DNA of 16,647 nt from Elusimicrobia bacterium CG08_land_8_20_14_0_20_59_10 (GTDB lineage: Bacteria; Elusimicrobiota; Elusimicrobia; Elusimicrobiales; UBA9959), in assembly GCA_002779045.1 (NCBI GenBank), contig PEXO01000253.1:1-16647 (forward strand), given 5' to 3'. The notes beneath the pieces are model-generated. The model was not told the origin of the DNA, did no database searches, and saw nothing but the letters and a program-made list of their open reading frames with translations. This document shows positions 5,765 to 13,522 of the stretch, in pieces. The first letter of the stretch is position 1. Each line of letters starts with the position of its first letter. The position numbers and the translations under genes were made by a program.

Positions 5765-6548
5765 AATTCCTTTTTACTATACCAAGATAAACGGCCGCCG
5801 CGGTGAAAATAGCGCAGGACAGGAACTGGGCGGGGGAGAGCCCCAGCGTGAAAGCGCCCCGGTCGTCCCCGCGCAGGAATTCCAGCGAGAAGCGCAGCGC
5901 GCTGTAGAGAAGCGCATAGAGAACTGTAACCGTACCCGCGGGCAGCCTGCCTTTCAGGGCGCGGGAAAGGGCAGCGTTAAGGATAAGAAAAATAACCACA
6001 TTGCCCGCCGATTCATAAAGCTGCGTGGGGTGTATGGGAATGCCCAGGTATTGCGGGGCCACTTCCGAGGCGGGATCGGTGAAGGTCACCGACAGCGCGC
6101 AGGATGTCGGGCTTCCGTGGCAGCAGCCGGCCAGGAAGCAGCCGATACGCCCGAAAGCGTGGCCGAGCGCCACCGCCGGCGCAAAGATGTCGGCGGCACG
6201 GGGCCAGTCCCGCAGTTTCCTGCGCGCGGTCAGAAAAAAGGCGGCCAGGCCGCCCAGCAGCCCGCCGTAAAATACGAAGCCGTAACGGAAATTCTTCAGC
6301 AGGTAGAGCAGCCTTTCGGCCGTGTCCGTTCCGAAGTCCCGCCAGTAGGTGACGGCGTAAAAGAACTTCGCGCCGAACATGCCGCAGAGGACCGAGTAAA
6401 ACACCACGTCGGAGACGTCTTCTTTCCTGAAGCCGGCGTTCCCGGCTTTGCGGAAGATGTAAAGTATAGCGCCCAGGTAGCCGACCGCCGCCAGCAGGCC
6501 GTAGGCGGGCAGTTTAAAGTAGCCCAGCTGGAAGATCACCGGGTGCAT
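5751..6548 (-). CDS. lgt: Prolipoprotein diacylglyceryl transferase
   Basis: 265 aa, within the usual range for Lgt. It starts MHPVIFQLG, the normal Lgt beginning, and has about seven hydrophobic segments. Signature blocks are FVFYGGLLGG (91-100), GHAFGRIGCFLAGCCHG (129-145, with the signature Arg) and PIHPTQLYES (171-180), then RFSLEFLRGDDRG near the C-terminus. The E. coli block has His where FVFYGG has Tyr; this Tyr form is frequent in other phyla. Lgt transfers diacylglycerol from phosphatidylglycerol to the lipobox cysteine at the inner membrane. The thioredoxin/DUF3738 lipoprotein in this window is a plausible substrate. It overlaps the HAD gene upstream by 13 bp and the rluD-type gene downstream by 14 bp. 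Confidence 0.95.
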   Translation of the reverse strand: MHPVIFQLGYFKLPAYGLLAAVGYLGAILYIFRKAGNAGFRKEDVSDVVFYSVLCGMFGAKFFYAVTYWRDFGTDTAERLLYLLKNFRYGFVFYGGLLGGLAAFFLTARRKLRDWPRAADIFAPAVALGHAFGRIGCFLAGCCHGSPTSCALSVTFTDPASEVAPQYLGIPIHPTQLYESAGNVVIFLILNAALSRALKGRLPAGTVTVLYALLYSALRFSLEFLRGDDRGAFTLGLSPAQFLSCAIFTAAAVYLGIVKRNYEKK

Positions 6549-7189
6549 GGTTCGGACCGCTTTTTTCTCAAGAAGCTGACGGCCCGGCTGAAATCTTTCA
6601 GCGGGGAGGCCGGAATCCCGCGTTCCCGGCAGAGCCTGTATAACCTGCCGGCGGCGTAAACCCTGTCCGCCAGCGCCGCCGCTTTAAGATCGTTGGGCCC
6701 GTCGCCGAAAAAAACCACCTTATGCCCGGCCCGCTTCAGCCGTTTCACCCGGGAGGCCTTGAACAAGCTCAGGTTGGTGCGTTTAAGGAACGGGTAGGTG
6801 ATCTTTATGCCGCCCTTTACCACCCGCGCCCGGCCGAAGAAGGACTTTACACGCAGCCCGTGTTTTTTGAAAAAAGGGCCGGCGTACAGGTCTATGCCGC
6901 CGCTGGCTATTTCAAAAGGTATTTTGTTCCTGCCGCAGAAACGGACGAAAGCCGTGAACCCGGCCCTTGTCCTGACGCGCGACCTTACGAAAGCGGCTAT
7001 TGTCCGCTCGCTGAGCCCGGCCCCGGCGAAGGCCCGTTTCATGAAATCCTCTACCCGCACTTTAAGGGAATAAGATGCTTCGATGGTCTTTTTATCGGAG
7101 AAGCCGTAATACAGCAGCAGGTGGTCCCCCACGTCGCGCAGGGTTATTGTCCCGTCAAAATCCGAGACCGCCGCCCAGCCCTTCTTCAT
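6536..7189 (-). CDS. HAD-superfamily phosphatase (MtnX/phosphoserine-phosphatase-like)
   Basis: 217 aa. HAD motif I is D10-F-D12-G-T, motif II is S96 in IASGG, motif III is probably K144 and motif IV is G-D163-G-P-N-D167, all intact. A helical cap lies between about residues 18 and 85 (C1-type cap), as in phosphoserine phosphatase and MtnX. It should hydrolyse a small phosphomonoester with Mg in the cytoplasm; the substrate is not evident. No methionine-salvage or serine-biosynthesis gene is nearby, so neither specific name is justified. The start shares four bases with the stop of the metallo-hydrolase gene (7186-7189), and its end overlaps the lgt start. Confidence 0.8.
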   Translation of the reverse strand: MKKGWAAVSDFDGTITLRDVGDHLLLYYGFSDKKTIEASYSLKVRVEDFMKRAFAGAGLSERTIAAFVRSRVRTRAGFTAFVRFCGRNKIPFEIASGGIDLYAGPFFKKHGLRVKSFFGRARVVKGGIKITYPFLKRTNLSLFKASRVKRLKRAGHKVVFFGDGPNDLKAAALADRVYAAGRLYRLCRERGIPASPLKDFSRAVSFLRKKRSEPCTR

Positions 7190-7818
7190 GCAGCCGCCTT
7201 TAAAAAATCTTCGCGCCGCCCGGTCCGCGCGAGTTTAAGGTACAGGTTGTATTCCTTCTGCACGCCTAAGGTGGAGGTATCTCCGTTGTAGGAGTGTCCC
7301 GGGTATAACGTCAGGTCGTCGGGCAGTGCGGCAAGTTTTACAAAGCTGTCATAAAGCGCTTCCGGGCTGGAGCCGGGGAGGTCAACCCTGCCGCATTCCC
7401 CGATGAAAAGCGTATCCCCGGCAAAGAGCGACCGGCCGGCCAGGTAGCAGACCGAGCCCGGGGTGTGGCCCGGGGTGTGCAGCACGGATATCTTCAGCGT
7501 CCCGGCTTCCAGGGTCTCCCCGTCGGCCAGCGGCTTCAGTACCGGCGGGAGGTGTTCCAGCATGAAAGCGTCGGCCTCATGAAGGTAGACCGGGAGTTCT
7601 TTGTCCTTAAGGGTGAAAAACGGAACGCCGTTGACATGGTCGGGGTGGGCATGGGTGAGCAGCACGCATTTCAGCAGCAGCTCCCCGGCTTTTATGAAAT
7701 CATCCAGTTTTCCCGGCTGCCAGGCGGGGTCTATCACGGCCGCTTCGAGGGTCTTTTCGTCCCAGAGCAGGTAGGAAAAATTATCCATCGGCCCCAGCCT
7801 GAACTGTTCCGTTCTCAT
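7186..7818 (-). CDS. Metallo-beta-lactamase-fold hydrolase (glyoxalase II / persulfide dioxygenase-like)
   Basis: 210 aa. The full set of metal ligands is visible: H56-x-H58-x-D60-H61 in THAHPDHVNG, H118 in HTPGHTPGS, D135 in FAGDTLF and H175 in YPGHS. The segment GECGRVDLPGSSPEALYDS resembles persulfide dioxygenases and short GloB-type proteins. The substrate is probably a thioester or another glutathione- or thiol-linked compound, but the sequence does not settle it. The long C-terminal glutathione-binding extension of classical glyoxalase II is missing. Four-base overlaps with the ftsB-like gene upstream and the HAD gene downstream indicate a single transcript and coupled translation. Confidence 0.82.
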   Translation of the reverse strand: MRTEQFRLGPMDNFSYLLWDEKTLEAAVIDPAWQPGKLDDFIKAGELLLKCVLLTHAHPDHVNGVPFFTLKDKELPVYLHEADAFMLEHLPPVLKPLADGETLEAGTLKISVLHTPGHTPGSVCYLAGRSLFAGDTLFIGECGRVDLPGSSPEALYDSFVKLAALPDDLTLYPGHSYNGDTSTLGVQKEYNLYLKLARTGRREDFLKAAA

Positions 7819-8105
7819 TTGTCGGACTCCCCTGGCGGGGGAAAGCGGTAGACGGTCTCCCCGGGTTTTATCAGGCCGAGTTCGCGGCGCGCGGCCTGTT
7901 CCACCGCCGGCCGGGCGTTCGTTTCCTTAAGCCGTTTATCAAGCTCGCCCCGTTGCGTTTCCAGTTCCAGTTTCCTGGCATTCAGGGTGCGGTACTCGCG
8001 ATAATTGTTTACAAGTTTCCTAAAGCCCCGGTTGCCCAGCAGTATGAAAGCCAGTATGAGGAAAAGAACGTATTTTAATTTTGTCCCGGCGCGAAAAGAT
8101 GCCAT
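7815..8105 (-). CDS. ftsB: FtsB/DivIC-family septum formation initiator
   Basis: 96 aa, the usual size for FtsB. A short basic N-terminus is followed by one membrane helix (about residues 11-24, YVLFLILAFILLG). Then comes a charged predicted coiled coil (about 27-72), and the family-typical end RRELGLIKPGETVYRFP. It would be a bitopic inner-membrane divisome protein bridging FtsL and FtsQ partners. First gene of the five-gene minus-strand run. No strong ribosome site precedes the ATG, and I found no clear promoter in the 83 bp up to the enolase terminator. In many bacteria ftsB follows eno, as here, but here a terminator separates them. Confidence 0.82.
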   Translation of the reverse strand: MASFRAGTKLKYVLFLILAFILLGNRGFRKLVNNYREYRTLNARKLELETQRGELDKRLKETNARPAVEQAARRELGLIKPGETVYRFPPPGESDK

Positions 8106-8188
8106 TGTGAAAACCGCTTTTCCCGCGCGGAATACCGCTGCCCGGTCCCGCCCCGGCGCGCGGCGCTCCGGAGGGGCTTTGAAACAGG

Positions 8189-8222
8189 AAAAAAACCCCG
8201 CCGTTGCGCGGCGGGGTTTTTT
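8189..8222. terminator. Strong bidirectional intrinsic terminator after enolase
   Basis: CCCCGCCG (8196-8203) pairs with CGGCGGGG (8209-8216) over a 5-nt loop, with seven A on the left (8189-8195) and six T on the right (8217-8222). On the minus strand it lies 10 nt beyond the enolase stop and ends in a U tract, separating eno from the ftsB-led run. Confidence 0.92.
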
Positions 8223-8232
8223 ACGGGTCCGC

Positions 8233-9516
8233 TTACTTGAACTTGAAAACCAGGTCCTTGGCGTAGCGGGCCTTCTTGCCGAGTTCGCCCTCTATGCGGA
8301 TGAGCTGGTTGTACTTGCACAGGCGCTCGGAACGGCACGGCGCGCCGGTCTTTATGGCCCCGGCATTGGTGGCAACGGCCAGGTCCGCTATAAAGGAGTC
8401 CTCGGTCTCTCCGGAGCGGTGGGAGATCACGGTGGTGTAGCCGGCCTTGTGGGCCATCTCTATCACGCGCACGGTTTCCGTCAGCGAGCCTATCTGGTTG
8501 AGCTTTATCAGGATAGAGTTGGCGATATTCCCTTCTATGCCTTCCTTGAGGCGCTCCGGGTTCGTCACGAAGATGTCATCGCCCACGATGCGTACTTTCT
8601 TGGCCAGGTGTTTTGAAAGGTGGGTCCAGCCTTCCCAGTCGTCCTCGGCCAGCGGATCCTCGTAGGAAATTATGGGAAAATTCTTCCTCCATTCTGTGTA
8701 CTTGGAGGTCAGGTCCTGGTAGGTAAGGTTGGAGCCTTCGAACACGTAGCGGTCGTTCTGGAAGAACTCGTTTGCGGCCGAATCCAGCGCTATCTGCACT
8801 TCCTTGAAGGTGTAGCCGGCGTCTTTTATCGCGTTGCAGATGGTTTCAAGGACCGCTTCGTGCGTGAAGATCTTGGGGGCGAAGCCGCCCTCGTCACCCA
8901 CGGCCACCGTGTAACCGGCCTTGGCCAGGATCTTCTTGAGGGTGTGATAGATCTCGCTGCCCATGCGTACCGCGTCGGAGAACTTCGGCGCGCCGGTGGG
9001 GACTATCATGAATTCCTGTATGTTGATCCCGGAGTCGGCGTGCTTGCCGCCGTTGACGATGTTCATCATCGGGGCGGGGATCAGGAAGTCTTTGTGTTTT
9101 AAGCCGTAGGCCTTGCGGATATAGGCGTAAAGCGGGAGTTTCGCTGAGGCCGCGCCGGCGCGCGCCAGGGCCATGGATACGGAGAGTATGGCATTGGCGC
9201 CCAGCTTGGTCTTCAGCTGCGTGCCGTCCAGTTCTATCATCATCTCGTCTATCTTTACCTGGTCGGCTTTCAGGCCGGTGATCTCTTCGGTTATGGCTTT
9301 GTTCACGTTTTCCACGGCCTTGGTCACGCCTTTGCCGAGATAGCGTTTGCCCCCGTCGCGCATTTCCAGGGCTTCATGGGAGCCGGTGGAAGCGCCGCTC
9401 GGCACCGCCGCCCGCCCGAAAGACCCGTCCGTAAGCAGTATGTCGGCTTCCACGGTGGGGAAGCCGCGTGAATCCAGGATCTCCCTGGCTGTGATCTTCT
9501 TTATTTTAGCGTCCAT
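8233..9516 (-). CDS. eno: Enolase (phosphopyruvate hydratase)
   Basis: 427 aa, full length. It begins in the family form (ITAREILDSRGFPTVE). The flexible loop SGASTGSHEA spans 40-49. The general acid candidate is E209 in VGDEGGFAP and the general base K338 in LIKLNQIGS. Magnesium ligands are D245, E286 and D313, followed by SHRSGETED (365-373) and K389. The C-terminal segment GAPCRSERLCKYNQ replaces the GSLSRSDRIAKYNQ-like form of many bacteria, a variant seen in several deep lineages. It converts 2-phosphoglycerate to phosphoenolpyruvate in glycolysis. GGAG lies about 10 nt upstream of the ATG. It sits 49 bp after the phosphohexomutase gene on the same strand and is probably co-transcribed with it. 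Confidence 0.98.
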   Translation of the reverse strand: MDAKIKKITAREILDSRGFPTVEADILLTDGSFGRAAVPSGASTGSHEALEMRDGGKRYLGKGVTKAVENVNKAITEEITGLKADQVKIDEMMIELDGTQLKTKLGANAILSVSMALARAGAASAKLPLYAYIRKAYGLKHKDFLIPAPMMNIVNGGKHADSGINIQEFMIVPTGAPKFSDAVRMGSEIYHTLKKILAKAGYTVAVGDEGGFAPKIFTHEAVLETICNAIKDAGYTFKEVQIALDSAANEFFQNDRYVFEGSNLTYQDLTSKYTEWRKNFPIISYEDPLAEDDWEGWTHLSKHLAKKVRIVGDDIFVTNPERLKEGIEGNIANSILIKLNQIGSLTETVRVIEMAHKAGYTTVISHRSGETEDSFIADLAVATNAGAIKTGAPCRSERLCKYNQLIRIEGELGKKARYAKDLVFKFK

Positions 9517-9541
9517 AGTGTGTTATTCTCCTAAACCAGGT

Positions 9542-9563
9542 CCGTCGTCTTAACCGGCGACGG
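9542..9563 (-). other. Short hairpin between phosphohexomutase and enolase genes
   Basis: CCGTCG (9542-9547) and CGACGG (9558-9563) form a 6-bp stem with a 10-nt loop directly after the phosphohexomutase stop. No proper T tract follows on the minus strand. It may be a weak pause, a processing site, or chance. Confidence 0.25.
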
Positions 9564-9565
9564 CC

Positions 9566-11062
9566 TTAAAATTTACCGCTGATGATCTTCCTGCCGGCCT
9601 CGTTAAGCGCGGCGGAGTTCTTGGGCGAGAAGGCTTCGGTATATACCCTCACCACCGGCTCCGTGCCCGAGGGGCGCAGGCCGAGCCAGCTCCCGTCTTT
9701 CATGATGAACTTGAACCCGTCCGTGTGGTCTATGCGCCACACGGAGGAGCCCGCCAGGTTCAGCGGCGGGGAAACCTTGAGCCGCTCCACCAGGGCTTCC
9801 ATGTTGAGGCTGCCGTCCAGGCGCAGGTTCGTCCTGCAGGTGATGAACTTGCCGTGGCGCTTGTCCAGCTCGGCAAGGATCTTGCGCAGCGGCTTGCGTT
9901 CATAGGCCACCATTTCCGCCATCAGCAGGCAGGCGAGTATTCCGTCTTTTTCCGGAACATGGTTCATGATGGACATCCCGGCCGACTCCTCGCCGCCGAT
10001 CAGGTACTGACCGGTGCGCAGCAGGTTGCCGATGTGTTTAAAGCCCACCGGCGTTTCCCGCACTTCCAGGCCATAGTGCTTGGCCACCGCGTCCACAAAA
10101 TGCGAGGTCATTATGGAGCGGGCCACCTTGCCTTTCATTCCCCGGTTCTTTACCAGGTGCTCCAGCGCCAGGCCCAGCACCAGGTTGGGGGCTATCCAGG
10201 TCCCGTCGGAATCTATCACGCCGTAGCGGTCAGCGTCACCGTCGCAGGCCAGCCCCAGGTGCAGTTTATTCTTCAGCACGGCCGCCTTCAGCCCGGCCAG
10301 GTTCTCCTCGTCCGTATCGGGAGAATGCCCTCCGAAAAGCACATCCCGCTCTTCGCGCAGGCCGATAACACTGGCTCCCGCCTCTTCCAGTATCGGTCGC
10401 AGGTAGGTGCGGGCCGCCCCGTGAACGGAGTCCGCGGCTATCTTAAGCCCGGCTTTTTTAATGGCGGAAAAATCCAGCAGCGAAGCGAGCTGCTTGCGGT
10501 AGTTGGCGTGAAAATCCTCCACGCGGATGATCCCGGCCGAAACCCCGTGTTCGAAGGGGATGTGTTTTTCCACTTCCGCGTTGGTGAGCGACTGTACCCT
10601 GGCTTCAAGGTCGTTGGTGATCTCGCCTATCGCCGGCCCGCCCCAGTACGGGGTCCATTTGAACCCGTTGTACTGCGGCGGATTGTGGCTGGCCGTAAGC
10701 ATCACGCCCCCGGAGGCGTTGGTGCGCATTACCTCCCAGGCCACTACCGGGGTAGGCGCCTCTATGTTGGAAACCACCGCCGTTATGCTCTCGGCCGCTA
10801 TAGCTTCGGCCACGTTCCTGGCGAAATCCTCGGAAAGATACCGGGTGTCGTAGCCTATTATTATCGTCCCCGTCTTGGGCGGTTGTTTGCCCAGCTTCTT
10901 AAGGTTGAGAAGGTATTCCTCGCCCTTAAAGCCGTATTCTTTATGCTCGTTAACGTGTTCCGCCGCCGCGTGGCTGACGCGGCGCAGGTTATTGAGATTG
11001 AACTCTTCGGCAATGACTGCCCTCCAGCCCGAGGTGCCGAACTTGATATTTGAGGTCGCCAT
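9566..11062 (-). CDS. Phosphoglucomutase/phosphomannomutase (alpha-D-phosphohexomutase)
   Basis: 498 aa with the four domains of the family. The phosphoserine loop is S125 in TASHNPPQYNG, the Mg loop is D274-G-D276-A-D278-R, the sugar-binding loop is GGEESAG (356-362) and the phosphate-binding loop is RPSGTEP (463-469). GHSPDT (245-250) and an N-terminal FGTSGWRA are also typical. It interconverts hexose 1- and 6-phosphates. The GEES form of the sugar loop favours glucose or glucose/mannose specificity, and it would supply glucose-1-phosphate for the glycogen whose branching enzyme lies in this window. The ATG at 11062 lacks a clear ribosome site but has a good promoter-like pair just upstream, so the leader is short. 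Confidence 0.93.
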   Translation of the reverse strand: MATSNIKFGTSGWRAVIAEEFNLNNLRRVSHAAAEHVNEHKEYGFKGEEYLLNLKKLGKQPPKTGTIIIGYDTRYLSEDFARNVAEAIAAESITAVVSNIEAPTPVVAWEVMRTNASGGVMLTASHNPPQYNGFKWTPYWGGPAIGEITNDLEARVQSLTNAEVEKHIPFEHGVSAGIIRVEDFHANYRKQLASLLDFSAIKKAGLKIAADSVHGAARTYLRPILEEAGASVIGLREERDVLFGGHSPDTDEENLAGLKAAVLKNKLHLGLACDGDADRYGVIDSDGTWIAPNLVLGLALEHLVKNRGMKGKVARSIMTSHFVDAVAKHYGLEVRETPVGFKHIGNLLRTGQYLIGGEESAGMSIMNHVPEKDGILACLLMAEMVAYERKPLRKILAELDKRHGKFITCRTNLRLDGSLNMEALVERLKVSPPLNLAGSSVWRIDHTDGFKFIMKDGSWLGLRPSGTEPVVRVYTEAFSPKNSAALNEAGRKIISGKF

Positions 11063-11071
11063 AGTTACTGA

Positions 11072-11100
11072 AATATAGCAAAAAAGACTATATAAAGCAA
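11072..11100 (-). promoter_or_regulatory. Candidate sigma70-type promoter for the phosphohexomutase-enolase unit
   Basis: On the minus strand TTGCTT (11095-11100) and TATATT (11072-11077) are spaced by 17 bp, matching 4 and 5 of 6 consensus positions. They sit in an AT-rich patch directly upstream of the ATG at 11062. The -10 ends only 9 bp before the start codon, which predicts a nearly leaderless transcript and fits the missing Shine-Dalgarno site. Confidence 0.5.
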
Positions 11101-11149
11101 AAGCTATTTTTCCGCGTCAAGAACGCGCCTGACCCGTCAGCCCCATATT

Positions 11150-11160
11150 TTTGTAGAATA
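11150..11160 (+). promoter_or_regulatory. Candidate -10 region TTTGTAGAATA for the four-gene plus-strand set
   Basis: TAGAAT (11154-11159) matches TATAAT at 5 of 6 positions and lies 14 bp before the ATG at 11174. CTGACC (11129-11134) is a weak -35 at 19 bp. The identical 11-mer recurs at 13946-13956 ahead of the tRNA region, which supports a real promoter element. Confidence 0.4.
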
Positions 11161-11173
11161 TGGATATTACCCG

Positions 11174-11650
11174 ATGAAAAAAGCCCTGATCCTGGCGGGA
11201 CTGCTGGCGGCCTGGCCGTTATACGGAGCTTCGCCCGGGCCCGTAATGGAACTTAGAGGATATATCTCTTCCTGGACACAGAACTGTTCCGGCGGGGTTT
11301 GTGCTCTCCCCGAACCGGGAGAACGCAATAGCCCTGTAACGCTGCGGCTGGGCCTGCCGTCCGCGCCGGGGGAGGCCTCCACGGCCAAAACTTCCCGAAC
11401 GCTGGCTCTGGCCGACGGGAGTTCTTTATCCGCCGGGCTGGATTTTTTCGCCATCTGTCCGTATGTGGGCAGGGAGAACTGCGCGGGCCGTTATTTTCAG
11501 GCGCAGATCTCCGTTTCCGGGCCGGCCGGGGCCTTCTGCGCCGCTTCGCTCAATTCCGGGGATTTCGACCCCTTCCCCGTGCTGATATGCGCCGGTATAA
11601 AGCCCGGCGGGACCCGCTTCGGTGTGACGCTGCACCGTCTGCCGCTGTAA
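11174..11650 (+). CDS. Secreted six-cysteine protein of unknown function
   Basis: 158 aa. I do not recognise a family. A Sec signal peptide is clear: MKK, hydrophobic ALILAGLLAAWPLYG, probable cleavage after A-S or Y-G-A around residues 17-20. The mature part has exactly six cysteines (C38, C43, C95, C103, C122, C139), in the arrangement N-C-x4-C, C-x7-C, then two singles. This suggests three disulfides in an exported beta-rich fold. The two later genes of the set include a thioredoxin-like lipoprotein, so this protein could be its client; that is inference. It sits 4 bp before the O-methyltransferase start. No clear ribosome site precedes the ATG, in keeping with a short leader from the nearby promoter motif. 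Confidence 0.7.
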   Translation: MKKALILAGLLAAWPLYGASPGPVMELRGYISSWTQNCSGGVCALPEPGERNSPVTLRLGLPSAPGEASTAKTSRTLALADGSSLSAGLDFFAICPYVGRENCAGRYFQAQISVSGPAGAFCAASLNSGDFDPFPVLICAGIKPGGTRFGVTLHRLPL

Positions 11651-11654
11651 AAAT

Positions 11655-12347
11655 ATGACAAACACGAAACCGGATATGTTCTCGCGCAGTTGGCCGGCCG
11701 CCGAGACGGCGGCTTATTTCGCGGCGCTTACCGCCGCGGACGAAGGCTTCGCTGCCGAAGTCGTTACGGCCATGGAGCGCGGGGGCGTGCGCGCCAGTTC
11801 CGTTACGGCCATGGAGGGCAGACTGATAGAGGCGTTCGCGAGGCTCTCGGGCGCAAAAAAAGCCGTGGAAATAGGCACGCTTTACGGCTACTCGGCCCAC
11901 TGGATAGCGCGGGGGCTGCCGGAGGCCGGCAGGCTGTATTCGCTTGAACAGGACCCCGCCTGCGTTAACGCGGCCAAGGACGCCATAGAGGCGTCGTCCC
12001 TGTCGCGCAAGGTAACGGTTATGCAGGGGCCCGCGGCTGAAAGCCTTAAGACCCTTTCAAAACTGGCGCCGTTCGATTTCTGCTTTCTGGACGCCGACGC
12101 GGCGCAATACCCGTCATTCCTGCGCTGGGCAGCCGCCAACCTGCGTCCCGGAGGCCTGGTCCTGGCCAACAACGTTTTTATTGAAGGCAAAATACCCGCC
12201 GGCGATGCTACTGCCGCTGACAATACCCGCTCCCGCGCGATGCGGGGTTTTTTTCATGTGCTGTTCGATTCCGACCGGTTCGTGTCGGTTTCCGTTCTCC
12301 CCACCGGGGGAGGCATGGCGCTGGGAATAAAAGCGCAGGCCGCGTGA
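11655..12347 (+). CDS. SAM-dependent O-methyltransferase (caffeoyl-CoA OMT-like, class I)
   Basis: 230 aa. The SAM-binding motif I is V-E72-I-G-T-L-Y-G-Y-S, followed by the acidic E98 in YSLEQDP. The post-motif block FDFCFLDADAAQYPSFL (D146, D148) and the LRPGGLVLANNVFIEG block (N172, N173) are the OMT family 3 signatures. In plant caffeoyl-CoA OMTs the block reads DADK and D-N; here the Lys is Ala and the metal-binding Asp of D-N is Asn172, so metal dependence is uncertain. The substrate is unknown. The last four bases (GTGA, 12344-12347) are shared with the next gene's GTG start, so the two are coupled. No signal peptide, so it is cytoplasmic. Confidence 0.85.
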   Translation: MTNTKPDMFSRSWPAAETAAYFAALTAADEGFAAEVVTAMERGGVRASSVTAMEGRLIEAFARLSGAKKAVEIGTLYGYSAHWIARGLPEAGRLYSLEQDPACVNAAKDAIEASSLSRKVTVMQGPAAESLKTLSKLAPFDFCFLDADAAQYPSFLRWAAANLRPGGLVLANNVFIEGKIPAGDATAADNTRSRAMRGFFHVLFDSDRFVSVSVLPTGGGMALGIKAQAA

Positions 12348-13522
12348 AGCTCCGGGCTCTCCTGCTGGCGGTGGTCATACTGGGTTGCTCCGCCTGTTCC
12401 GGCGGCGGTTCCGAAAGGCCGCGCTTCGCCGCAAAAAATAAACCCGCCCCCGAGCTGCGCCTGAAAAAACTGCTGAACGCGCCCGCCGCGGAAATACGCG
12501 GCTGGCAGGCGCTTAAAGGCAGGGCAGTGATCCTGCAATTCTGGGCCACCTGGTGCGAGGAATGCGAAGAAGCCATTCCGCATCTTAACGACCTGGCAGC
12601 GGCTTTCGCGGACGCCCCCGTTGCTTTTATCTGGGTTACCGACGAGACGGAGGCGGATGTAAAGGAATTCCTGAAATCACACCCGGTGAAAGGCTGGATA
12701 GCGCCGGAAGCCGGGGCCGGGATCTTCCGGTCTTTCCGGGTTTACGGCCGGCCACATACCGTGCTTGTAGACAAGGACGCCGTGGTGACGGATATTACCG
12801 TTCCGGGCGCCGTTACGCAGGACGCCATAAGGTGCCTCCTCGCCGGAGCGCCCCCGAAGCGGACCGGGCGCGCCTCTCCCGGAGAAGCTCCGGGAAAGGC
12901 TGCCGCGGATGTGCTGGCCGAGTTCTATATAGCGGAGGCGGCCGGCGCCGGCTCCAGTGCCAGTTACGGCCCTGACCGGATGAGCGGCACGGGAATACCG
13001 CTTAAGCACGCTTTTGATTTCCTCTTCGGCCGGGCTGATAAACTGGACATAAAACCGCAGGCCGCGCGCGCGATGAACGGCTTTTACGATATACGCTTCC
13101 GGTTCCCGAAGGGACGCGGGGAGAAGCTGCGCAGGGAATTTTTCCTGAAGGGGCTTGAAACCGCGCTGGGCCTGAAGGTGAAAGAGCTTTCCAGGCGGGC
13201 CGAGGTATATATCCTGAAGACGGCCCCGGGCGGCCCGCTCAATGTGACGGAGAAAAAAAACCCGGGGGCGGCCGGGCTGGAAGGGGGGAAATGCGCGGTG
13301 GACGGGGGCTCTTTCGGGCTGCTCAGCGGGGCGCTCTCCGAACGCCTGGGGGAACCTGTGCTGGACGAGACCGGGCTTAGAGGCTACTATGCCTACAGCT
13401 TTGATTTCAAAAGCGGGGATAAAAAAGTTTTCAATACCGAGTTAAACTCGCAGCTGGGCCTGCGGCTTGAACGGCGGCTGCGCAAGATCCGCGTGCTGGA
13501 AGTGAGCCGCCCCGAACCATGA
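12344..13522 (+). CDS. TlpA-like thioredoxin lipoprotein fused to a DUF3738 (TIGR03435-like) domain
   Basis: 392 aa, GTG start overlapping the methyltransferase stop. The N-terminus is a lipoprotein signal (LLLAVVILGC, lipobox Cys C15, with C18 close behind). A TlpA/ResA-type thioredoxin domain spans about 33-150, with active site W-C71-E-E-C74 and the cis-proline P137 in YGRPHTVLVD. After a Gly/Pro/Ala linker, residues about 185-390 look like DUF3738, a family abundant in Acidobacteriota. It contains LETALGLKVKELSRRAEVYILK, then VLDETGLRGYYAYSFDF and QLGLRLERRLRKIRVLEVSRPEP. The C-E-E-C redox pair is unusual: TlpA proteins mostly carry C-x-P-C. It should act in thiol redox chemistry on the outer face of the inner membrane or in the periplasm, perhaps on the six-cysteine protein encoded first in this set. 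The DUF3738 role is not known to me. Confidence 0.82.
   Translation: MKLRALLLAVVILGCSACSGGGSERPRFAAKNKPAPELRLKKLLNAPAAEIRGWQALKGRAVILQFWATWCEECEEAIPHLNDLAAAFADAPVAFIWVTDETEADVKEFLKSHPVKGWIAPEAGAGIFRSFRVYGRPHTVLVDKDAVVTDITVPGAVTQDAIRCLLAGAPPKRTGRASPGEAPGKAAADVLAEFYIAEAAGAGSSASYGPDRMSGTGIPLKHAFDFLFGRADKLDIKPQAARAMNGFYDIRFRFPKGRGEKLRREFFLKGLETALGLKVKELSRRAEVYILKTAPGGPLNVTEKKNPGAAGLEGGKCAVDGGSFGLLSGALSERLGEPVLDETGLRGYYAYSFDFKSGDKKVFNTELNSQLGLRLERRLRKIRVLEVSRPEP

Noticed and set aside
9725..11053. 442-residue plus-strand frame opposite the phosphohexomutase gene
   Set aside because: Same GC-driven shadow effect; the opposite strand carries all four phosphohexomutase active-site loops.
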